The notes: generated by a model not told the origin, from the sequence alone. A stretch of DNA of 64,000 nucleotides from Desulfofundulus luciae (GCF_030813795.1 NZ_JAUSUX010000011.1:41384-105383); one strand, 5' to 3'; positions 44,854 through 53,779 are shown, counted from the stretch's first letter. A program made the numbers and translations.

Positions 44854-46035
44854 TTGGCCGCAACCATCAACCGTCTTACCCTTATTGTTCTTGACAGCGT
44901 GGGTATCGGGGAACTTCCCGACGCCGCTCAATACGGGGATGCGGGCAGCAATACCCTCGCCAATACTGCCCGGGCCGTGGGAGGGCTCAATTTACCTTAC
45001 CTGGGCCGGCTGGGCCTGGGAAATATTGCTCCCATCGAGGGAGTTCCTCCGGTGGACCGGCCCCAAGCCGCTTACGGGCGGATGGCTGAAGCTTCCGCCG
45101 GCAAGGATACCACCACCGGCCACTGGGAAATTGCCGGCTTGTTGCTGGAACGGCCCTTTCCGGTCTACCCCAACGGCTTTCCCCCGGAAATAATCAGGCC
45201 CTTTGAGGAGCGCATCGGGCGACCCGTGCTGGGGAATAAGGCGGCCTCCGGTACGGTTATCATTGAGGAACTGGGCCCGGAGCACATGAGGACCGGGTAT
45301 CCCATTGTTTATACCTCGGCCGACAGTGTGTTTCAAATTGCCGCCCATGAAGAGATTATTCCCGTGGAAGAATTATACCGGATGTGCCGTATTGCCCGGG
45401 AGTTGCTCACCGGCGACCACGCCGTAGGGCGGGTTATTGCCCGGCCCTTTGTAGGGCGGCCCGGTGCTTTTAAACGCACGGACAGGCGGCGGGATTTCTC
45501 CCTCCCTCCGCCGGGCCCCACCGTTTTAGATTTGCTTTTAGAAAACGGATTTTCCGTCCTGGCCGTAGGCAAAATTGAGGATATTTTTGCCGGCAAAGGC
45601 ATCACCGAAGCCGTACATACGGAAGGTAATATGGACGGGGTGGATCAAACCCTTGCCTGCATGCGACGCCTGGAGCGGGGGCTGATTTTTACCAACCTGG
45701 TAGACTTTGATATGCTTTACGGTCACCGTAACAATCCTCGGGGGTATGCGGATGCCCTGGAGGCTTTTGACCGGCGCCTGCCGGAAATTCTGCATGCCAC
45801 CAGACCCGATGAGGTGCTGATTATCACCGCCGATCACGGGTGTGATCCCACCACCAGCAGTACGGACCACAGCCGGGAATACGTACCTCTTCTGGTTTAC
45901 GGCCAAAGGGTGAAACCGGGGGTAAATCTGGGGACCCGCAATACTTTCAGTGACGTGGCCGCCACCGTGGCCGAGCTTTTCGGACTTTCCTATCCGCGGG
46001 GAACCAGTTTTGCCCGGGAAGTAATTGTCCGGTAA
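44854..46035 (+). CDS. deoB: Phosphopentomutase
   Basis: A 393-residue metal-dependent DeoB of the alkaline phosphatase superfamily: [15 protein letters not shown], the catalytic Thr region [40 protein letters not shown] and [11 protein letters not shown]. It interconverts ribose-1- and ribose-5-phosphate, feeding on the product of the phosphorylase encoded next. The start is TTG 44854. Its stop codon TAA and last four sense codons are within repeat element A. Confidence 0.96.
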   Translation: MAATINRLTLIVLDSVGIGELPDAAQYGDAGSNTLANTARAVGGLNLPYLGRLGLGNIAPIEGVPPVDRPQAAYGRMAEASAGKDTTTGHWEIAGLLLERPFPVYPNGFPPEIIRPFEERIGRPVLGNKAASGTVIIEELGPEHMRTGYPIVYTSADSVFQIAAHEEIIPVEELYRMCRIARELLTGDHAVGRVIARPFVGRPGAFKRTDRRRDFSLPPPGPTVLDLLLENGFSVLAVGKIEDIFAGKGITEAVHTEGNMDGVDQTLACMRRLERGLIFTNLVDFDMLYGHRNNPRGYADALEAFDRRLPEILHATRPDEVLIITADHGCDPTTSSTDHSREYVPLLVYGQRVKPGVNLGTRNTFSDVAATVAELFGLSYPRGTSFAREVIVR

Positions 46036-46078
46036 AACCGCTACCACCGGCACCATGGCGGGGTCACTGAACATTTAC
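46021..46078. repeat. Element A, short 58-bp copy at the deoB stop
   Basis: The left end GTAATTGTCCGGTAAAACCG and right end CGGGGTCACTGAACATTTAC flank CTACCACCGGCACCATGG. It differs from the copy at 57165-57223 at only a few positions. A second TGAACATTTAC follows at 46081-46091. No target duplication is visible. Confidence 0.8.
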
Positions 46079-46116
46079 GCTGAACATTTACCACGGAAAT
46101 TTTGAGGTGAAGAATT

Positions 46117-47451
46117 GTGCGCATGTACGATATTATCCTGAAAAAACGCCAGGGATTCGAGCTCACCACGGAAGAAATCAACTTTTTTGTCCGGGGATAT
46201 ACGGCCGGGGAAATACCCGATTACCAGGCAGCGGCATTATTAATGGCCGTCTTTTTTCAGGGACTTAATTACCGGGAAACGGCGGACCTCACCCTGGCCA
46301 TGGCCAGTTCCGGAGACCGGGTCGATCTTTCCGGCATTTCCGGATGCAAGGTGGACAAGCACAGTACCGGTGGGGTGGGGGACAAAACCACTTTGGTGCT
46401 GGCCCCCCTTGTGGCTGCCGCCGGGGTACCCGTGGCCAAGATGTCCGGCCGGGGATTGGGCCACACCGGCGGAACTGTGGATAAGCTCGAGTCCATCCCC
46501 GGTTTTAAAGTAAATCTTGCTCCGGATGATTTTATACGCCAGGTCAGGGAAGTTGGCGTGGCGGTGGTGGCCCAGACGGCCAATCTGGTACCGGCGGATA
46601 AGAAGCTCTACGCCCTGCGGGACGTCACGGCCACGGTGGACAGCATTCCCCTGATTGCCTCCAGCGTAATGAGCAAAAAAATCGCCGCCGGAGCTGACGC
46701 CATTGTTCTGGATGTGAAGGCAGGAAGCGGGGCCTTTATGCGTTCTGTGGATGAGGCCTCTACCCTGGCTCGGACAATGGTAGCCATCGGCCGGCAGGCG
46801 GGCAAAAGGACCGTGGCAGTGATTAGCGACATGGACCAGCCTCTGGGCTTTGCCGTGGGCAACGCCCTGGAGGTGCGGGAGGCTATTGCAACCCTGTCCG
46901 GGCAGGGTCCATCCGATTTGCGGGAGCTGTGTCTCGTACTGGGCGGCCACATGCTCGTCCTGGCCGGTGCGGCAACGGATGTGGAGGAGGGGATGAACCG
47001 GCTGGCCGGCTTGCTTGAAGGGGGGCGGGCATTGGACAAGTTCCGGGAGATGGTTAAGGCCCAGGGCGGTGATCCGCGGGTGGCGGATGAGCCGGATCTG
47101 TTACCGGAGGCCTCATACAAGGAGCAGGTGAAGGCGCAGGAAGATGGGTATGTGGCGACCATCCATGCCGAAAAAATTGGCCGGGCGGCCATGCTCCTGG
47201 GGGCCGGCCGGAAGGCCAAGGAAGACACCATCGACCCGGCGGTGGGAGTGGTTTTGCACAAGAAGGTGGGGAACCGGGTGAAGGCGGGGGACGTCCTGGC
47301 CACTTTGCATGTAAACAATCCGGAAAATCTGGCCACAGCGCGGCAGCTAGTCGCCGGGGCCTTTATCTTCAGTCCCAGCGCACCCGGGGTAAGAAAGCTG
47401 ATCCACGGGGTGGTTGGCCTACAAGGAGTCGTGGGTCAATGTTTGAGTTAA
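46117..47451 (+). CDS. pdp: Pyrimidine-nucleoside phosphorylase
   Basis: A 444-residue enzyme splitting thymidine, deoxyuridine or uridine with phosphate. DKHSTGGVGDKTTLVLAPLVAAAGVPVAKMSGRGLGHTGGT is the family signature, with the phosphate/pyrimidine site ASSVMSKKIAAGADAIVLDVKAGSGAFM and a C-terminal domain ending in HGVVGLQGV. GTG 46117 fits the SD GAGGTGA; ATG 46123 is the alternative. It overlaps the fic gene by 13 bp. Confidence 0.95.
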   Translation: MRMYDIILKKRQGFELTTEEINFFVRGYTAGEIPDYQAAALLMAVFFQGLNYRETADLTLAMASSGDRVDLSGISGCKVDKHSTGGVGDKTTLVLAPLVAAAGVPVAKMSGRGLGHTGGTVDKLESIPGFKVNLAPDDFIRQVREVGVAVVAQTANLVPADKKLYALRDVTATVDSIPLIASSVMSKKIAAGADAIVLDVKAGSGAFMRSVDEASTLARTMVAIGRQAGKRTVAVISDMDQPLGFAVGNALEVREAIATLSGQGPSDLRELCLVLGGHMLVLAGAATDVEEGMNRLAGLLEGGRALDKFREMVKAQGGDPRVADEPDLLPEASYKEQVKAQEDGYVATIHAEKIGRAAMLLGAGRKAKEDTIDPAVGVVLHKKVGNRVKAGDVLATLHVNNPENLATARQLVAGAFIFSPSAPGVRKLIHGVVGLQGVVGQCLS

Positions 47452-48176
47452 TAGACCAAAAAAAGAAGGAACTGGATGGCTTAAGGCCCTTTCCTCCTGC
47501 CGTTGCAGCCAGGTTGAGGGAGTTTTACCTCGTGGAGTGGACCCACCACTCCACGGCCCTGGAAGGAAATACCCTGACTCTAATGGAGACGCGGGTGGTT
47601 CTGGAAGGCATTACCGTGGGAGGAAAAACGCTGCGGGAACACCTGGAGATCATTGACCATAAAGATGCCATTGAGTACGTTGAGGAATATGTCCATGAGG
47701 ACATTCCCTTAACGGAAACATTTATCAGGGACGTTCACCGCCTGGTGCTTAAGAGTACCTTTCCGGATGCGGCCGGACGCTACCGTACCGGGAATGCGGT
47801 TATTGCCGGGAGCAAACACAGACCACCTGAAGGGTTCCAGGTACCGGCCTTAATGAAGAATCTGGTGGAAGATTTTAATACCAAATGGTCAACCAGACAT
47901 CCTGTGGAAAGGGCAGCCTGGCTGCACTGGAAACTAACGCACATTCACCCCTTTGTGGATGGCAACGGGCGGACCGCCCGGTTGCTGATGAATTTTGTCT
48001 TCATGCGGGAGGGGTATCCACCCGTAGTTTTCAAAAAAGAGGAGCGGGAGCGCTACCTGACCTCTCTGGAGGAGGCGTCGGTGACCGGTAATATGATGTC
48101 CTTTCTGGAGCTGGTCAGGGATGCTTTACTGGCCTCCCTGGAGACATTTTTAAGTGTGGTTCGTTCTGCAAGATGA
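47439..48176 (+). CDS. Fic family protein with N-terminal inhibitory motif
   Basis: A 245-residue Fido-domain protein. The catalytic loop HIHPFVDGNGRTARLL fits HxFx(D/E)GNGRxxR. The N-terminal HHSTALEGNTLTL carries the (S/T)xxxE(G/N) inhibitory helix that blocks ATP binding in class II Fic proteins, so activity should be autoinhibited. Fic enzymes usually AMPylate protein Ser/Thr/Tyr side chains. It starts inside pdp (ATG 47439) and is translationally coupled to it. The target is unknown. Confidence 0.88.
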   Translation: MFELIDQKKKELDGLRPFPPAVAARLREFYLVEWTHHSTALEGNTLTLMETRVVLEGITVGGKTLREHLEIIDHKDAIEYVEEYVHEDIPLTETFIRDVHRLVLKSTFPDAAGRYRTGNAVIAGSKHRPPEGFQVPALMKNLVEDFNTKWSTRHPVERAAWLHWKLTHIHPFVDGNGRTARLLMNFVFMREGYPPVVFKKEERERYLTSLEEASVTGNMMSFLELVRDALLASLETFLSVVRSAR

Positions 48177-48191
48177 AGGAGTTGACCTCTT

Positions 48192-49106
48192 TTGAAAGAG
48201 CAGTGGAAGGGCTTTCTTTTCGTGGTTTTAGCCGCTTTTTTATGGGGGCTTTCCGGTAATGTGGCCAAATATTTGTTTAACCGGCAGATTAACCCCCTGG
48301 ATGTGGTACAAATGCGGCTATTTCTTTCTTTTATGTTTCTTTTGCTCTATCTGGCTTTTGTCCGCCGTTCCCTTATCCTTATTGAACGAAAACACATTTG
48401 CTACATGGTTATTTTCGGCACCTTTGGTGTTACCGCCGTGCAATCTACATATCTTCTGGCCATCAGCCAGACCAACGTGGCCACGGCCATTTTTTTGCAG
48501 TATCTGGCCCCGGTACTGGTTTTAGGTTACGGGCTCCTGCGCAAGCAGGAAAGATTGGCCCTGCCAAACGGTCTGGCCCTGTTTTTTTCCGTCCTGGGCG
48601 GTTTTCTCATGGTCAAAGGCAGTCCCGGCGCCGGGCTGGCCGTGAGTATTCCGGGTCTTGCGGCAGGTCTTTCTTCTGCCGCCGCCTTCGCCTTTTATAC
48701 CCTGTACGGCAAGAAAGGGCTGGCTACCTATTCTCCCTGGACACTGCTGTTATACGGTTTTGCCATGGGAAGCGTGGTTTTTTGCTTTTACCGCTTACCA
48801 TGGGTTACTCTGGCGCAATACTCCTGGCAGGAATGGCTTTTTTTTGTTTACATTGCCGTGTTTGCCTCCATCCTGCCCTTTGGCTTTTACTTTAAAGGGC
48901 TAAATTATTTGAGCCCGGTCAAAACAAACCTGACCAGCACTCTGGAGCCGGTGATCGCTGGCATACTGGCCTACCTCTTGCTCGGCGAGACCTTGACTCC
49001 CTGGCAGATCCTGGGCTGCGGCTTGATTTTAACCGGTGTGATCTTAATTCAACTCTCCGGGTACAGGCCGGTTAAAGAGACCTTTAACATAGATGGAGCT
49101 GCCTAG
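48192..49106 (+). CDS. EamA/DMT-superfamily transporter
   Basis: A 304-residue membrane protein with ten predicted helices in two EamA repeats (first FLFVVLAAFLWGLSGNVAKYLF, second AAAFAFYTLYGKKGLATYSPWTLLL...SILPFGFYFKGLNYLSPVKTNLTSTLEPVIAGILAYLLLGE). Typical of amino acid or metabolite exporters; the substrate is not readable. The start is TTG 48192 after GAAGGAG; a terminator follows. Confidence 0.88.
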   Translation: MKEQWKGFLFVVLAAFLWGLSGNVAKYLFNRQINPLDVVQMRLFLSFMFLLLYLAFVRRSLILIERKHICYMVIFGTFGVTAVQSTYLLAISQTNVATAIFLQYLAPVLVLGYGLLRKQERLALPNGLALFFSVLGGFLMVKGSPGAGLAVSIPGLAAGLSSAAAFAFYTLYGKKGLATYSPWTLLLYGFAMGSVVFCFYRLPWVTLAQYSWQEWLFFVYIAVFASILPFGFYFKGLNYLSPVKTNLTSTLEPVIAGILAYLLLGETLTPWQILGCGLILTGVILIQLSGYRPVKETFNIDGAA

Positions 49107-49118
49107 AGTAACCAAAAA

Positions 49119-49161
49119 CCCTGGCTCTACCAATAGTGGGGGCCGGGATTTTTTATTTTTT
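49119..49161 (+). terminator. Terminator after the EamA gene
   Basis: CCCTGGC (49119-49125) pairs with GCCGGG (49142-49147) with one bulge, followed by ATTTTTTATTTTTTATT. Confidence 0.6.
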
Positions 49162-49162
49162 A

Positions 49163-49191
49163 TTGACATAAGTCTAAAATAGGAATAAAAT
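49163..49191 (+). promoter_or_regulatory. Consensus sigma-A promoter of the NifX/MinD/Mrp cluster
   Basis: TTGACA (49163-49168) and TAAAAT (49186-49191) have a 17-bp spacer. It lies about 30 bp before the SD of the first NifX-like gene. Confidence 0.85.
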
Positions 49192-49230
49192 AGTTCTGGG
49201 CTATAGCTCATTAAAAAAGGGGGGAATCCC

Positions 49231-49602
49231 ATGAAGGTGGCTGTTTGCGCCCAGGATAACCACATTGATGCCCGGGTAGACCAGCGCTTCGGTCGCTGCC
49301 CGTATTTTGTCGTGGTAGACCTGAACAGCGGAGACTGGGAAGGTCTGCAGAACACAGGAACACAGTCCAGCGGGGGAGCCGGCGTTCAAACGGCCCAATT
49401 GCTGGTCAACAGGGGCGTCAATGTTGTCCTGGTGGACCGAATTGGACCCCATGCCATAGAAGTACTCGGTAGAGCAGGGATCCAGGTGTATGGGGGAATA
49501 AGCGGTACGGTGAGACAGAGCGTTGAAGCCTACCGCCAGGGGCGGTTGTCCCTCCTGAGCCGGGCAAATTCCCCAAGCCACGGCGGTATGGGAAGGGGTT
49601 AA
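49231..49602 (+). CDS. NifX/NifB-domain protein (Fe-Mo cofactor-binding fold)
   Basis: A 123-residue protein of the dinitrogenase iron-molybdenum cofactor-binding family: VAVCAQDNHIDARVDQRFGRCPYFVVVDL, AGVQTAQLLVNRGVNVVLVDRIGPHAIEVLGRAGIQVYGG. Such small proteins occur in many anaerobes lacking nitrogenase and may carry iron-sulfur or Mo/Fe species. It starts a six-gene set with two MinD-ferredoxins, Mrp, a second NifX-like protein and an IscU-type scaffold. Confidence 0.88.
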   Translation: MKVAVCAQDNHIDARVDQRFGRCPYFVVVDLNSGDWEGLQNTGTQSSGGAGVQTAQLLVNRGVNVVLVDRIGPHAIEVLGRAGIQVYGGISGTVRQSVEAYRQGRLSLLSRANSPSHGGMGRG

Positions 49603-49607
49603 AAACT

Positions 49608-50465
49608 ATGATTATTGCAGTAGCCAGCGGCAAGGGGGGGACGGGTAAAACTACAGTGGCCAGCAGCCTGGCCCTGGTGGCGGCGGAAAAAGGAGAAGTA
49701 TTGTTCCTGGACTGTGATGTAGAAGAACCCAACGGTCACATCATGCTTAAACCGCGCTGGCACAAAAAAGAAACGGTGCGGGTTCCGGTACCGGAAATCA
49801 ACCGGGAAAAATGTACTTTATGTGGCAGGTGTGCGGAGGTTTGCGCCTTCCATGCCCTGGTTGTCCTCCCCCGGGAGGTTATGCTTTTCCCCACCATGTG
49901 CCACGGCTGCGGGGGGTGCTGGCATCTCTGCCCGGCCGGGGCCATTTCTCCCGGGTGGCGGGAAATAGGGCAGGTGGAAGAAGGTTCAAGCGGTAAAATC
50001 GGTTTTGTTCACGGCCGGTTAAATGTGGGTGAGGCCATCAGTCCTCCTCTCATCCAGGCAGTCAAGGAGCGTATCCGGCCGGGCATATTGAACATAATCG
50101 ATGCACCGCCGGGAACCTCCTGCCCGGTAATCCGGGCGGTAAGAGGTGCCGACTTCTGCCTCCTGGTTACCGAGCCCACGCCTTTCGGACTTCATGACCT
50201 GAAACTGGCATATGAAATGGCCGCCAGGTTAGGGGTGCCCTGCGGAGTGGCTGTTAACCGTTCAGATGGAAATGATAACCTCATACGCCAGTTCTGCCAC
50301 AATAATAACGTCCCCCTGCTTTTCCGGTTGCCCCGGGACCGGGAAGTGGCCGGGGGATATGCCCGGGGCATTCCTGCTGTTGAGGTACGCCCCGGGTGGA
50401 AGAAACACTTTTTAGACTTACTGGCCTATTTAGAAAAAGGGGGTTACGCCCGGTGCGCGAATTAG
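49608..50465 (+). CDS. MinD-type ATPase with ferredoxin insert, first copy
   Basis: A 285-residue P-loop ATPase with deviant Walker A ASGKGGTGKTTVASSLAL, DCDVEEPN, a two-cluster ferredoxin insert (CTLCGRCAEVCAFHAL, CHGCGGCWHLCPAGAI at about 68-110) and IDAPPGTSCPVIRAV. These MinD-superfamily ferredoxin ATPases come as adjacent pairs, as here. They are thought to take part in metallocluster handling; the function is not established. Confidence 0.88.
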   Translation: MIIAVASGKGGTGKTTVASSLALVAAEKGEVLFLDCDVEEPNGHIMLKPRWHKKETVRVPVPEINREKCTLCGRCAEVCAFHALVVLPREVMLFPTMCHGCGGCWHLCPAGAISPGWREIGQVEEGSSGKIGFVHGRLNVGEAISPPLIQAVKERIRPGILNIIDAPPGTSCPVIRAVRGADFCLLVTEPTPFGLHDLKLAYEMAARLGVPCGVAVNRSDGNDNLIRQFCHNNNVPLLFRLPRDREVAGGYARGIPAVEVRPGWKKHFLDLLAYLEKGGYARCAN

Positions 50466-51319
50466 TGGTGCTCAGCGGGAAAGGAGGTACGGGTAAAACC
50501 ACCGTCTGCGGGAGCCTGGCCGTGCTGGCTTCCAACAAGGTGATGGCAGACTGTGATGTGGACGCGGCAAACTTACATTTACTCCTGGACCCTGTGCTGA
50601 AATTCTCCTCACCCTTTTACGGCTTGAAAAAAGCCACCATCAACCGGGAAAAGTGCCTGGGCTGTAATCTCTGCCTGCATTTGTGCCGGTATGATGCCAT
50701 CGGTCCCGGATTTGTTGTGGATCCGGTTCTCTGTGAAGGATGTGCCGTTTGTTGTCACGCCTGTCCCTGCGGGGCAGTGGAAATGATAGAGCATGTAGCC
50801 GGGTATTTATTCCTATCCGATACCCGTTACGGTTCCCTGGTACACGCCCGGCTGGGCATCGCCGAAGACAATTCGGGGAAGCTGGTGGCGGCGGTGCGCA
50901 AAGAAGCCCGCCGCCTGGCAGAAGAAGAAAAAAAAGAACTGGTAATTACCGATGGTCCACCCGGTATCGGCTGCCCGGCAATTTCTTGCCTATCGGGAGC
51001 GGATCTGGTCCTGGTGGTAACCGAACCCACTTTTTCCGGAAGACACGACCTGGAACGGGTTCTCGAACTGGCAAAACATTTCGGATGCCAGGCGGCAGTT
51101 TGCATCAACAAATGGGACCTGGAGCCTGAAAACACCCGGGTGCTGGAGTCGCTCTGCAACCAGTATTCCGTTCCGGTGGTGGGGTACCTGCCCTACGACG
51201 AAAGTGTAATGGGGGCAGTTAAAAGCGGCCGGCCGGTTATCCAGGAATGTTCCGGCCCCATGGCAGAGGGAATGCTTGCTTTGTGGGACAAACTTAAAGC
51301 CCTGTTGGAATTGAGGTGA
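50453..51319 (+). CDS. MinD-type ATPase with ferredoxin insert, second copy
   Basis: A 288-residue paralogue of the preceding protein: LSGKGGTGKTTVCGSLAV, DCDVDAANLHLLL, a ferredoxin insert (CLGCNLCLHLCRYDAI, CEGCAVCCHACPCGAV) and DGPPGIGCPAISCLSGADLVLVVTEPT. GTG 50453 overlaps the previous gene by 13 bp. The tandem pair probably forms a heterodimer. Confidence 0.88.
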   Translation: MRELVVLSGKGGTGKTTVCGSLAVLASNKVMADCDVDAANLHLLLDPVLKFSSPFYGLKKATINREKCLGCNLCLHLCRYDAIGPGFVVDPVLCEGCAVCCHACPCGAVEMIEHVAGYLFLSDTRYGSLVHARLGIAEDNSGKLVAAVRKEARRLAEEEKKELVITDGPPGIGCPAISCLSGADLVLVVTEPTFSGRHDLERVLELAKHFGCQAAVCINKWDLEPENTRVLESLCNQYSVPVVGYLPYDESVMGAVKSGRPVIQECSGPMAEGMLALWDKLKALLELR

Positions 51320-51326
51320 GGAAGCT

Positions 51327-52187
51327 ATGACCCAAGACCAGGCAAAGTGCAGTACCTGTAAAGATAAGAATACCGAACAATGCAACCCGGAAAAATGTTC
51401 AGAACCTGCCGTCCTGCCCCTCAATGAGGCCAGCGATATTAAGCGAGTGGTTGCGGTTATGAGCGGCAAGGGCGGCGTGGGCAAATCTTCGGTCAGTGCT
51501 CTTTTGGCCGTTGCCCTTGCCCGCCGGGGTCACCAGGTGGGTATCCTGGACGCGGATATTACCGGCCCCAGCATTCCCAAGCTTTTCGGGGTAATCGACC
51601 GGCCGGAACAGTTTAATAAATTTATTTTACCGGCAAGAACAATAACGGGCATCCGAATGATGTCTTTGAACCTTTTACTGCCCCAGGAAGATGACCCGGT
51701 AATCTGGCGCGGCCCCATCCTGTCAAGTGCCGTCAAACAATTCTGGACTGACGTGGCCTGGGGTAAGCTGGATTACCTGATCGTGGATATGCCCCCGGGT
51801 ACCGGAGATGTACCGCTCACGGTTATGCAATCCCTGCCGCTGGACGGATTGCTGGTTGTTTCTTCACCCCAGGATCTGTCCATGATGGTGGTAAAAAAGG
51901 CAATAAAAATGGCCCGGCTAATTAACGTACCCATCCTGGGTCTGGTGGAGAATATGAGTTACCTGCCATGCCCCCACTGTGGCGAGAAAGTTCATCTTTT
52001 CGGTTCGAGCCGCGTGGGAGAAGCAGCACGGGAAAACAATTTACCGTTGCTGGCTGTCCTTCCTGTAGACCCGAAATTAACGGAGCTGGGTGATGCCGGG
52101 CTCATTGAGAACTACAACGGCACATCCATGCAAAACATTGAGCCTCTGGTGGAAACTCTGGAAAAAATATTAGAAAAAAACAATTAA
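51327..52187 (+). CDS. Mrp/NBP35-family iron-sulfur carrier ATPase
   Basis: A 286-residue protein. The cysteine-rich N-terminus CSTCKDKNTEQCNPEKC is followed by Walker A SGKGGVGKSSVSALLA, LDADITGPSIPKLFG, VDMPPGTGDVPLTVMQ and a C-terminal CPHCG that binds a bridging [4Fe-4S] cluster in the dimer. Mrp/ApbC proteins transfer iron-sulfur clusters to targets. ATG 51327 follows GAGGTGAGG, 7 bp after the previous stop. Confidence 0.92.
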   Translation: MTQDQAKCSTCKDKNTEQCNPEKCSEPAVLPLNEASDIKRVVAVMSGKGGVGKSSVSALLAVALARRGHQVGILDADITGPSIPKLFGVIDRPEQFNKFILPARTITGIRMMSLNLLLPQEDDPVIWRGPILSSAVKQFWTDVAWGKLDYLIVDMPPGTGDVPLTVMQSLPLDGLLVVSSPQDLSMMVVKKAIKMARLINVPILGLVENMSYLPCPHCGEKVHLFGSSRVGEAARENNLPLLAVLPVDPKLTELGDAGLIENYNGTSMQNIEPLVETLEKILEKNN

Positions 52188-52202
52188 GGAGCGTGAAGGA
52201 GC

Positions 52203-52583
52203 ATGAAAATTGCCCTCCCTTACGACCGCGGTCAGGTTAATCAGCATTTCGGCAGGAGCGAAGAATTTGTTATTTTCGAGATGGCCGGCCAGGAAATTAA
52301 AAGCCGGGAAACAGTATCCACCGTCACCCTGCAGCATAACCATGAAGGTCTGGCCGAACTGTTTAAAAACAAAGGGGTTGATGTATTAATTCTGGGCGGC
52401 GTAGGCCCCCGTGCCATACAAGCGCTGCAGCAATACGGCCTGCAGGTGATCACCGGCGCCAGCGGTAACGTGGAAGAGGTGGCCCGGGCCTTTGCCCGGG
52501 GGGAACTGGTCAGCCGGGGGTCCATATGTGACCACGGCCACGGTTACGGTAATCAATGCCACTACGGCCCGGGCTGCCGTTAG
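52203..52583 (+). CDS. NifX/NifB-domain protein, second copy
   Basis: A 126-residue homologue of the protein at 49231 (IALPYDRGQVNQHFGRSEEFVIFEM, LAELFKNKGVDVLILGGVGPRAIQALQQYGLQVITGASGNVEEVARAF) with a His/Gly-rich end, HGHGYGNQCHYGPGC, likely to bind metal. It begins 15 bp after mrp. Confidence 0.88.
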   Translation: MKIALPYDRGQVNQHFGRSEEFVIFEMAGQEIKSRETVSTVTLQHNHEGLAELFKNKGVDVLILGGVGPRAIQALQQYGLQVITGASGNVEEVARAFARGELVSRGSICDHGHGYGNQCHYGPGCR

Positions 52584-52633
52584 CAGTTGGCAAGCTTTTG
52601 ATGGCTCTAATTTTAAATGCGATTAAATTAAGA

Positions 52634-52651
52634 GGAGGGCTAATGCCCTCC
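52634..52651 (+). other. Hairpin before the IscU-like gene
   Basis: GGAGGGC and GCCCTCC form a perfect 7-bp stem with a 4-nt loop but no T-run. It may partly end the upstream operon. Confidence 0.4.
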
Positions 52652-52707
52652 CAAAACTTTAATAATAATTATTAATAAATGTTAATTATTTTTGGGGGGA
52701 GTATCAA

Positions 52708-53175
52708 ATGAGTTTCGATCTGGATAGATTAGCTGCAGAACTCCAGAAAAAAGTATGGTCACAATTCAGCGATGTAGTTATCGATCATGCCAACAATCCC
52801 AGGAACATCGGGAGCATTGAAGAAGCAGACGGGTATGCCAGTGTTACCGGCTTATGCGGCGACACGATTCAGATATGGCTGAAGGTAAAAGATGGCAGAA
52901 TTAGTCAAATTACCTTCTGGACTGACGGCTGCGGCACCACTATTGCCGCCGGTAGTATGGCTACCGAACTGGCCAAGGGCAAGGCTCTACCTGAGGCTTT
53001 GCAAATAACACCCCGTGACGTGCTGGATGCTCTGGGGGGATTGCCCGAGGAAAGCGTGCATTGCGCTTTTCTGGCGGCAAACGCCCTGCATGAAGCTATC
53101 AAAGATTACCGGAAATCTCAAGCCGGCCATTTCAATGGCGGCCCACAGACCAGATCGGGGGCCGAGGGTAAATAA
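52708..53175 (+). CDS. IscU/NifU-like iron-sulfur cluster scaffold protein
   Basis: A 155-residue scaffold. The three conserved ligand cysteines are present: SVTGLCGDTIQIWLKV, FWTDGCGTTIAAGSMATEL and EESVHCAFLAANALHEAI. The N-terminal VVIDHANNPRNIGSIEEADG is typical. No cysteine desulfurase is beside it. With Mrp and the MinD-ferredoxins it suggests a specialised cluster assembly module. ATG 52708 follows GGGGGGAG. Confidence 0.9.
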   Translation: MSFDLDRLAAELQKKVWSQFSDVVIDHANNPRNIGSIEEADGYASVTGLCGDTIQIWLKVKDGRISQITFWTDGCGTTIAAGSMATELAKGKALPEALQITPRDVLDALGGLPEESVHCAFLAANALHEAIKDYRKSQAGHFNGGPQTRSGAEGK

Positions 53176-53203
53176 AGAGGAGGCACCCGGCTGGACTGAA
53201 TGC

Positions 53204-53620
53204 TTATTGCCTGTGGCGTCCTTCCAATCCAAGGTACTCTTTGAGCGCTGCTTGAAGTACTTGGGAAAAATTAACTTTTCTTTCTTCGGCCATGTCGTTT
53301 AGCCACTTGGGAATGGTCAGAGTTTTTTTAACAGCCTTTTCTTCCATCCTGTCGCGAAATGGTGGCATCCAAACTTCGATAAGCACAATAGCTTGGTTGG
53401 GCTCTGCCTTGATTTGGCTAATTTTGCTTGGCTCAGGGATGGCCATGCCCTCCTGTTCCATGCCGTACAGGTGGAGTGCTAATGCTTCTTTGGCCATGTG
53501 CAGGGCCTCTTCTTCAGTATCGCCGCAGGTAATGCATCCAGGAAGGTCGGGAAATTCGATTGAAATGCCGTCATCAGCATAATCAAAGATTGCTGGATAT
53601 ATATATCTCTCTTTTACCAT
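53204..53620 (-). CDS. hicB: HicB-family antitoxin
   Basis: A 138-residue protein with an N-terminal HicB RNase H-like fold (YIYPAIFDYADDGISIEFPDLPGCITCGDTEEEALHMAKEALALHLYGMEQEG) and a C-terminal ribbon-helix-helix DNA-binding domain (KKTLTIPKWLNDMAEERKVNFSQVLQAALKEYLGL). Normally it neutralises HicA and represses its operon. Here the upstream HicA frame is only 32 residues, so hicB may be an orphan repressor. Confidence 0.9.
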   Translation of the reverse strand: MVKERYIYPAIFDYADDGISIEFPDLPGCITCGDTEEEALHMAKEALALHLYGMEQEGMAIPEPSKISQIKAEPNQAIVLIEVWMPPFRDRMEEKAVKKTLTIPKWLNDMAEERKVNFSQVLQAALKEYLGLEGRHRQ

Positions 53621-53651
53621 TGTTAGATCCCCCTTACGAGGATATAGATTT

Positions 53652-53750
53652 TTACGCCTCTATCTCCGCTTGCTTAAAGATGCTTTTCACTGTTTTGGCT
53701 GGCAGGCTTTTCTTTGGGTGGGGGACGGTAACCAAGGAGTATGTTTTCAT
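53652..53750 (-). pseudogene. hicA: Truncated hicA (C-terminal half only)
   Basis: A 32-residue frame, MKTYSLVTVPHPKKSLPAKTV..., ends FKQAEIEA. It matches the C-terminal half of HicA mRNA interferase (VTVPHPKK...L..GTVKSILKQAG) but lacks the N-terminal half and the catalytic histidine. It does have its own SD (AAAGGGGAG). The frame ends 31 bp before hicB. Most likely a decayed toxin. Confidence 0.65.
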
Positions 53751-53779
53751 TGCCTTCTCCCCTTTGAGCAGATTAGAAC

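Noticed and set aside
46240..47336. Two long minus-strand frames opposite pdp
   Set aside because: Both are antisense of a clear nucleoside phosphorylase with no initiation signals.
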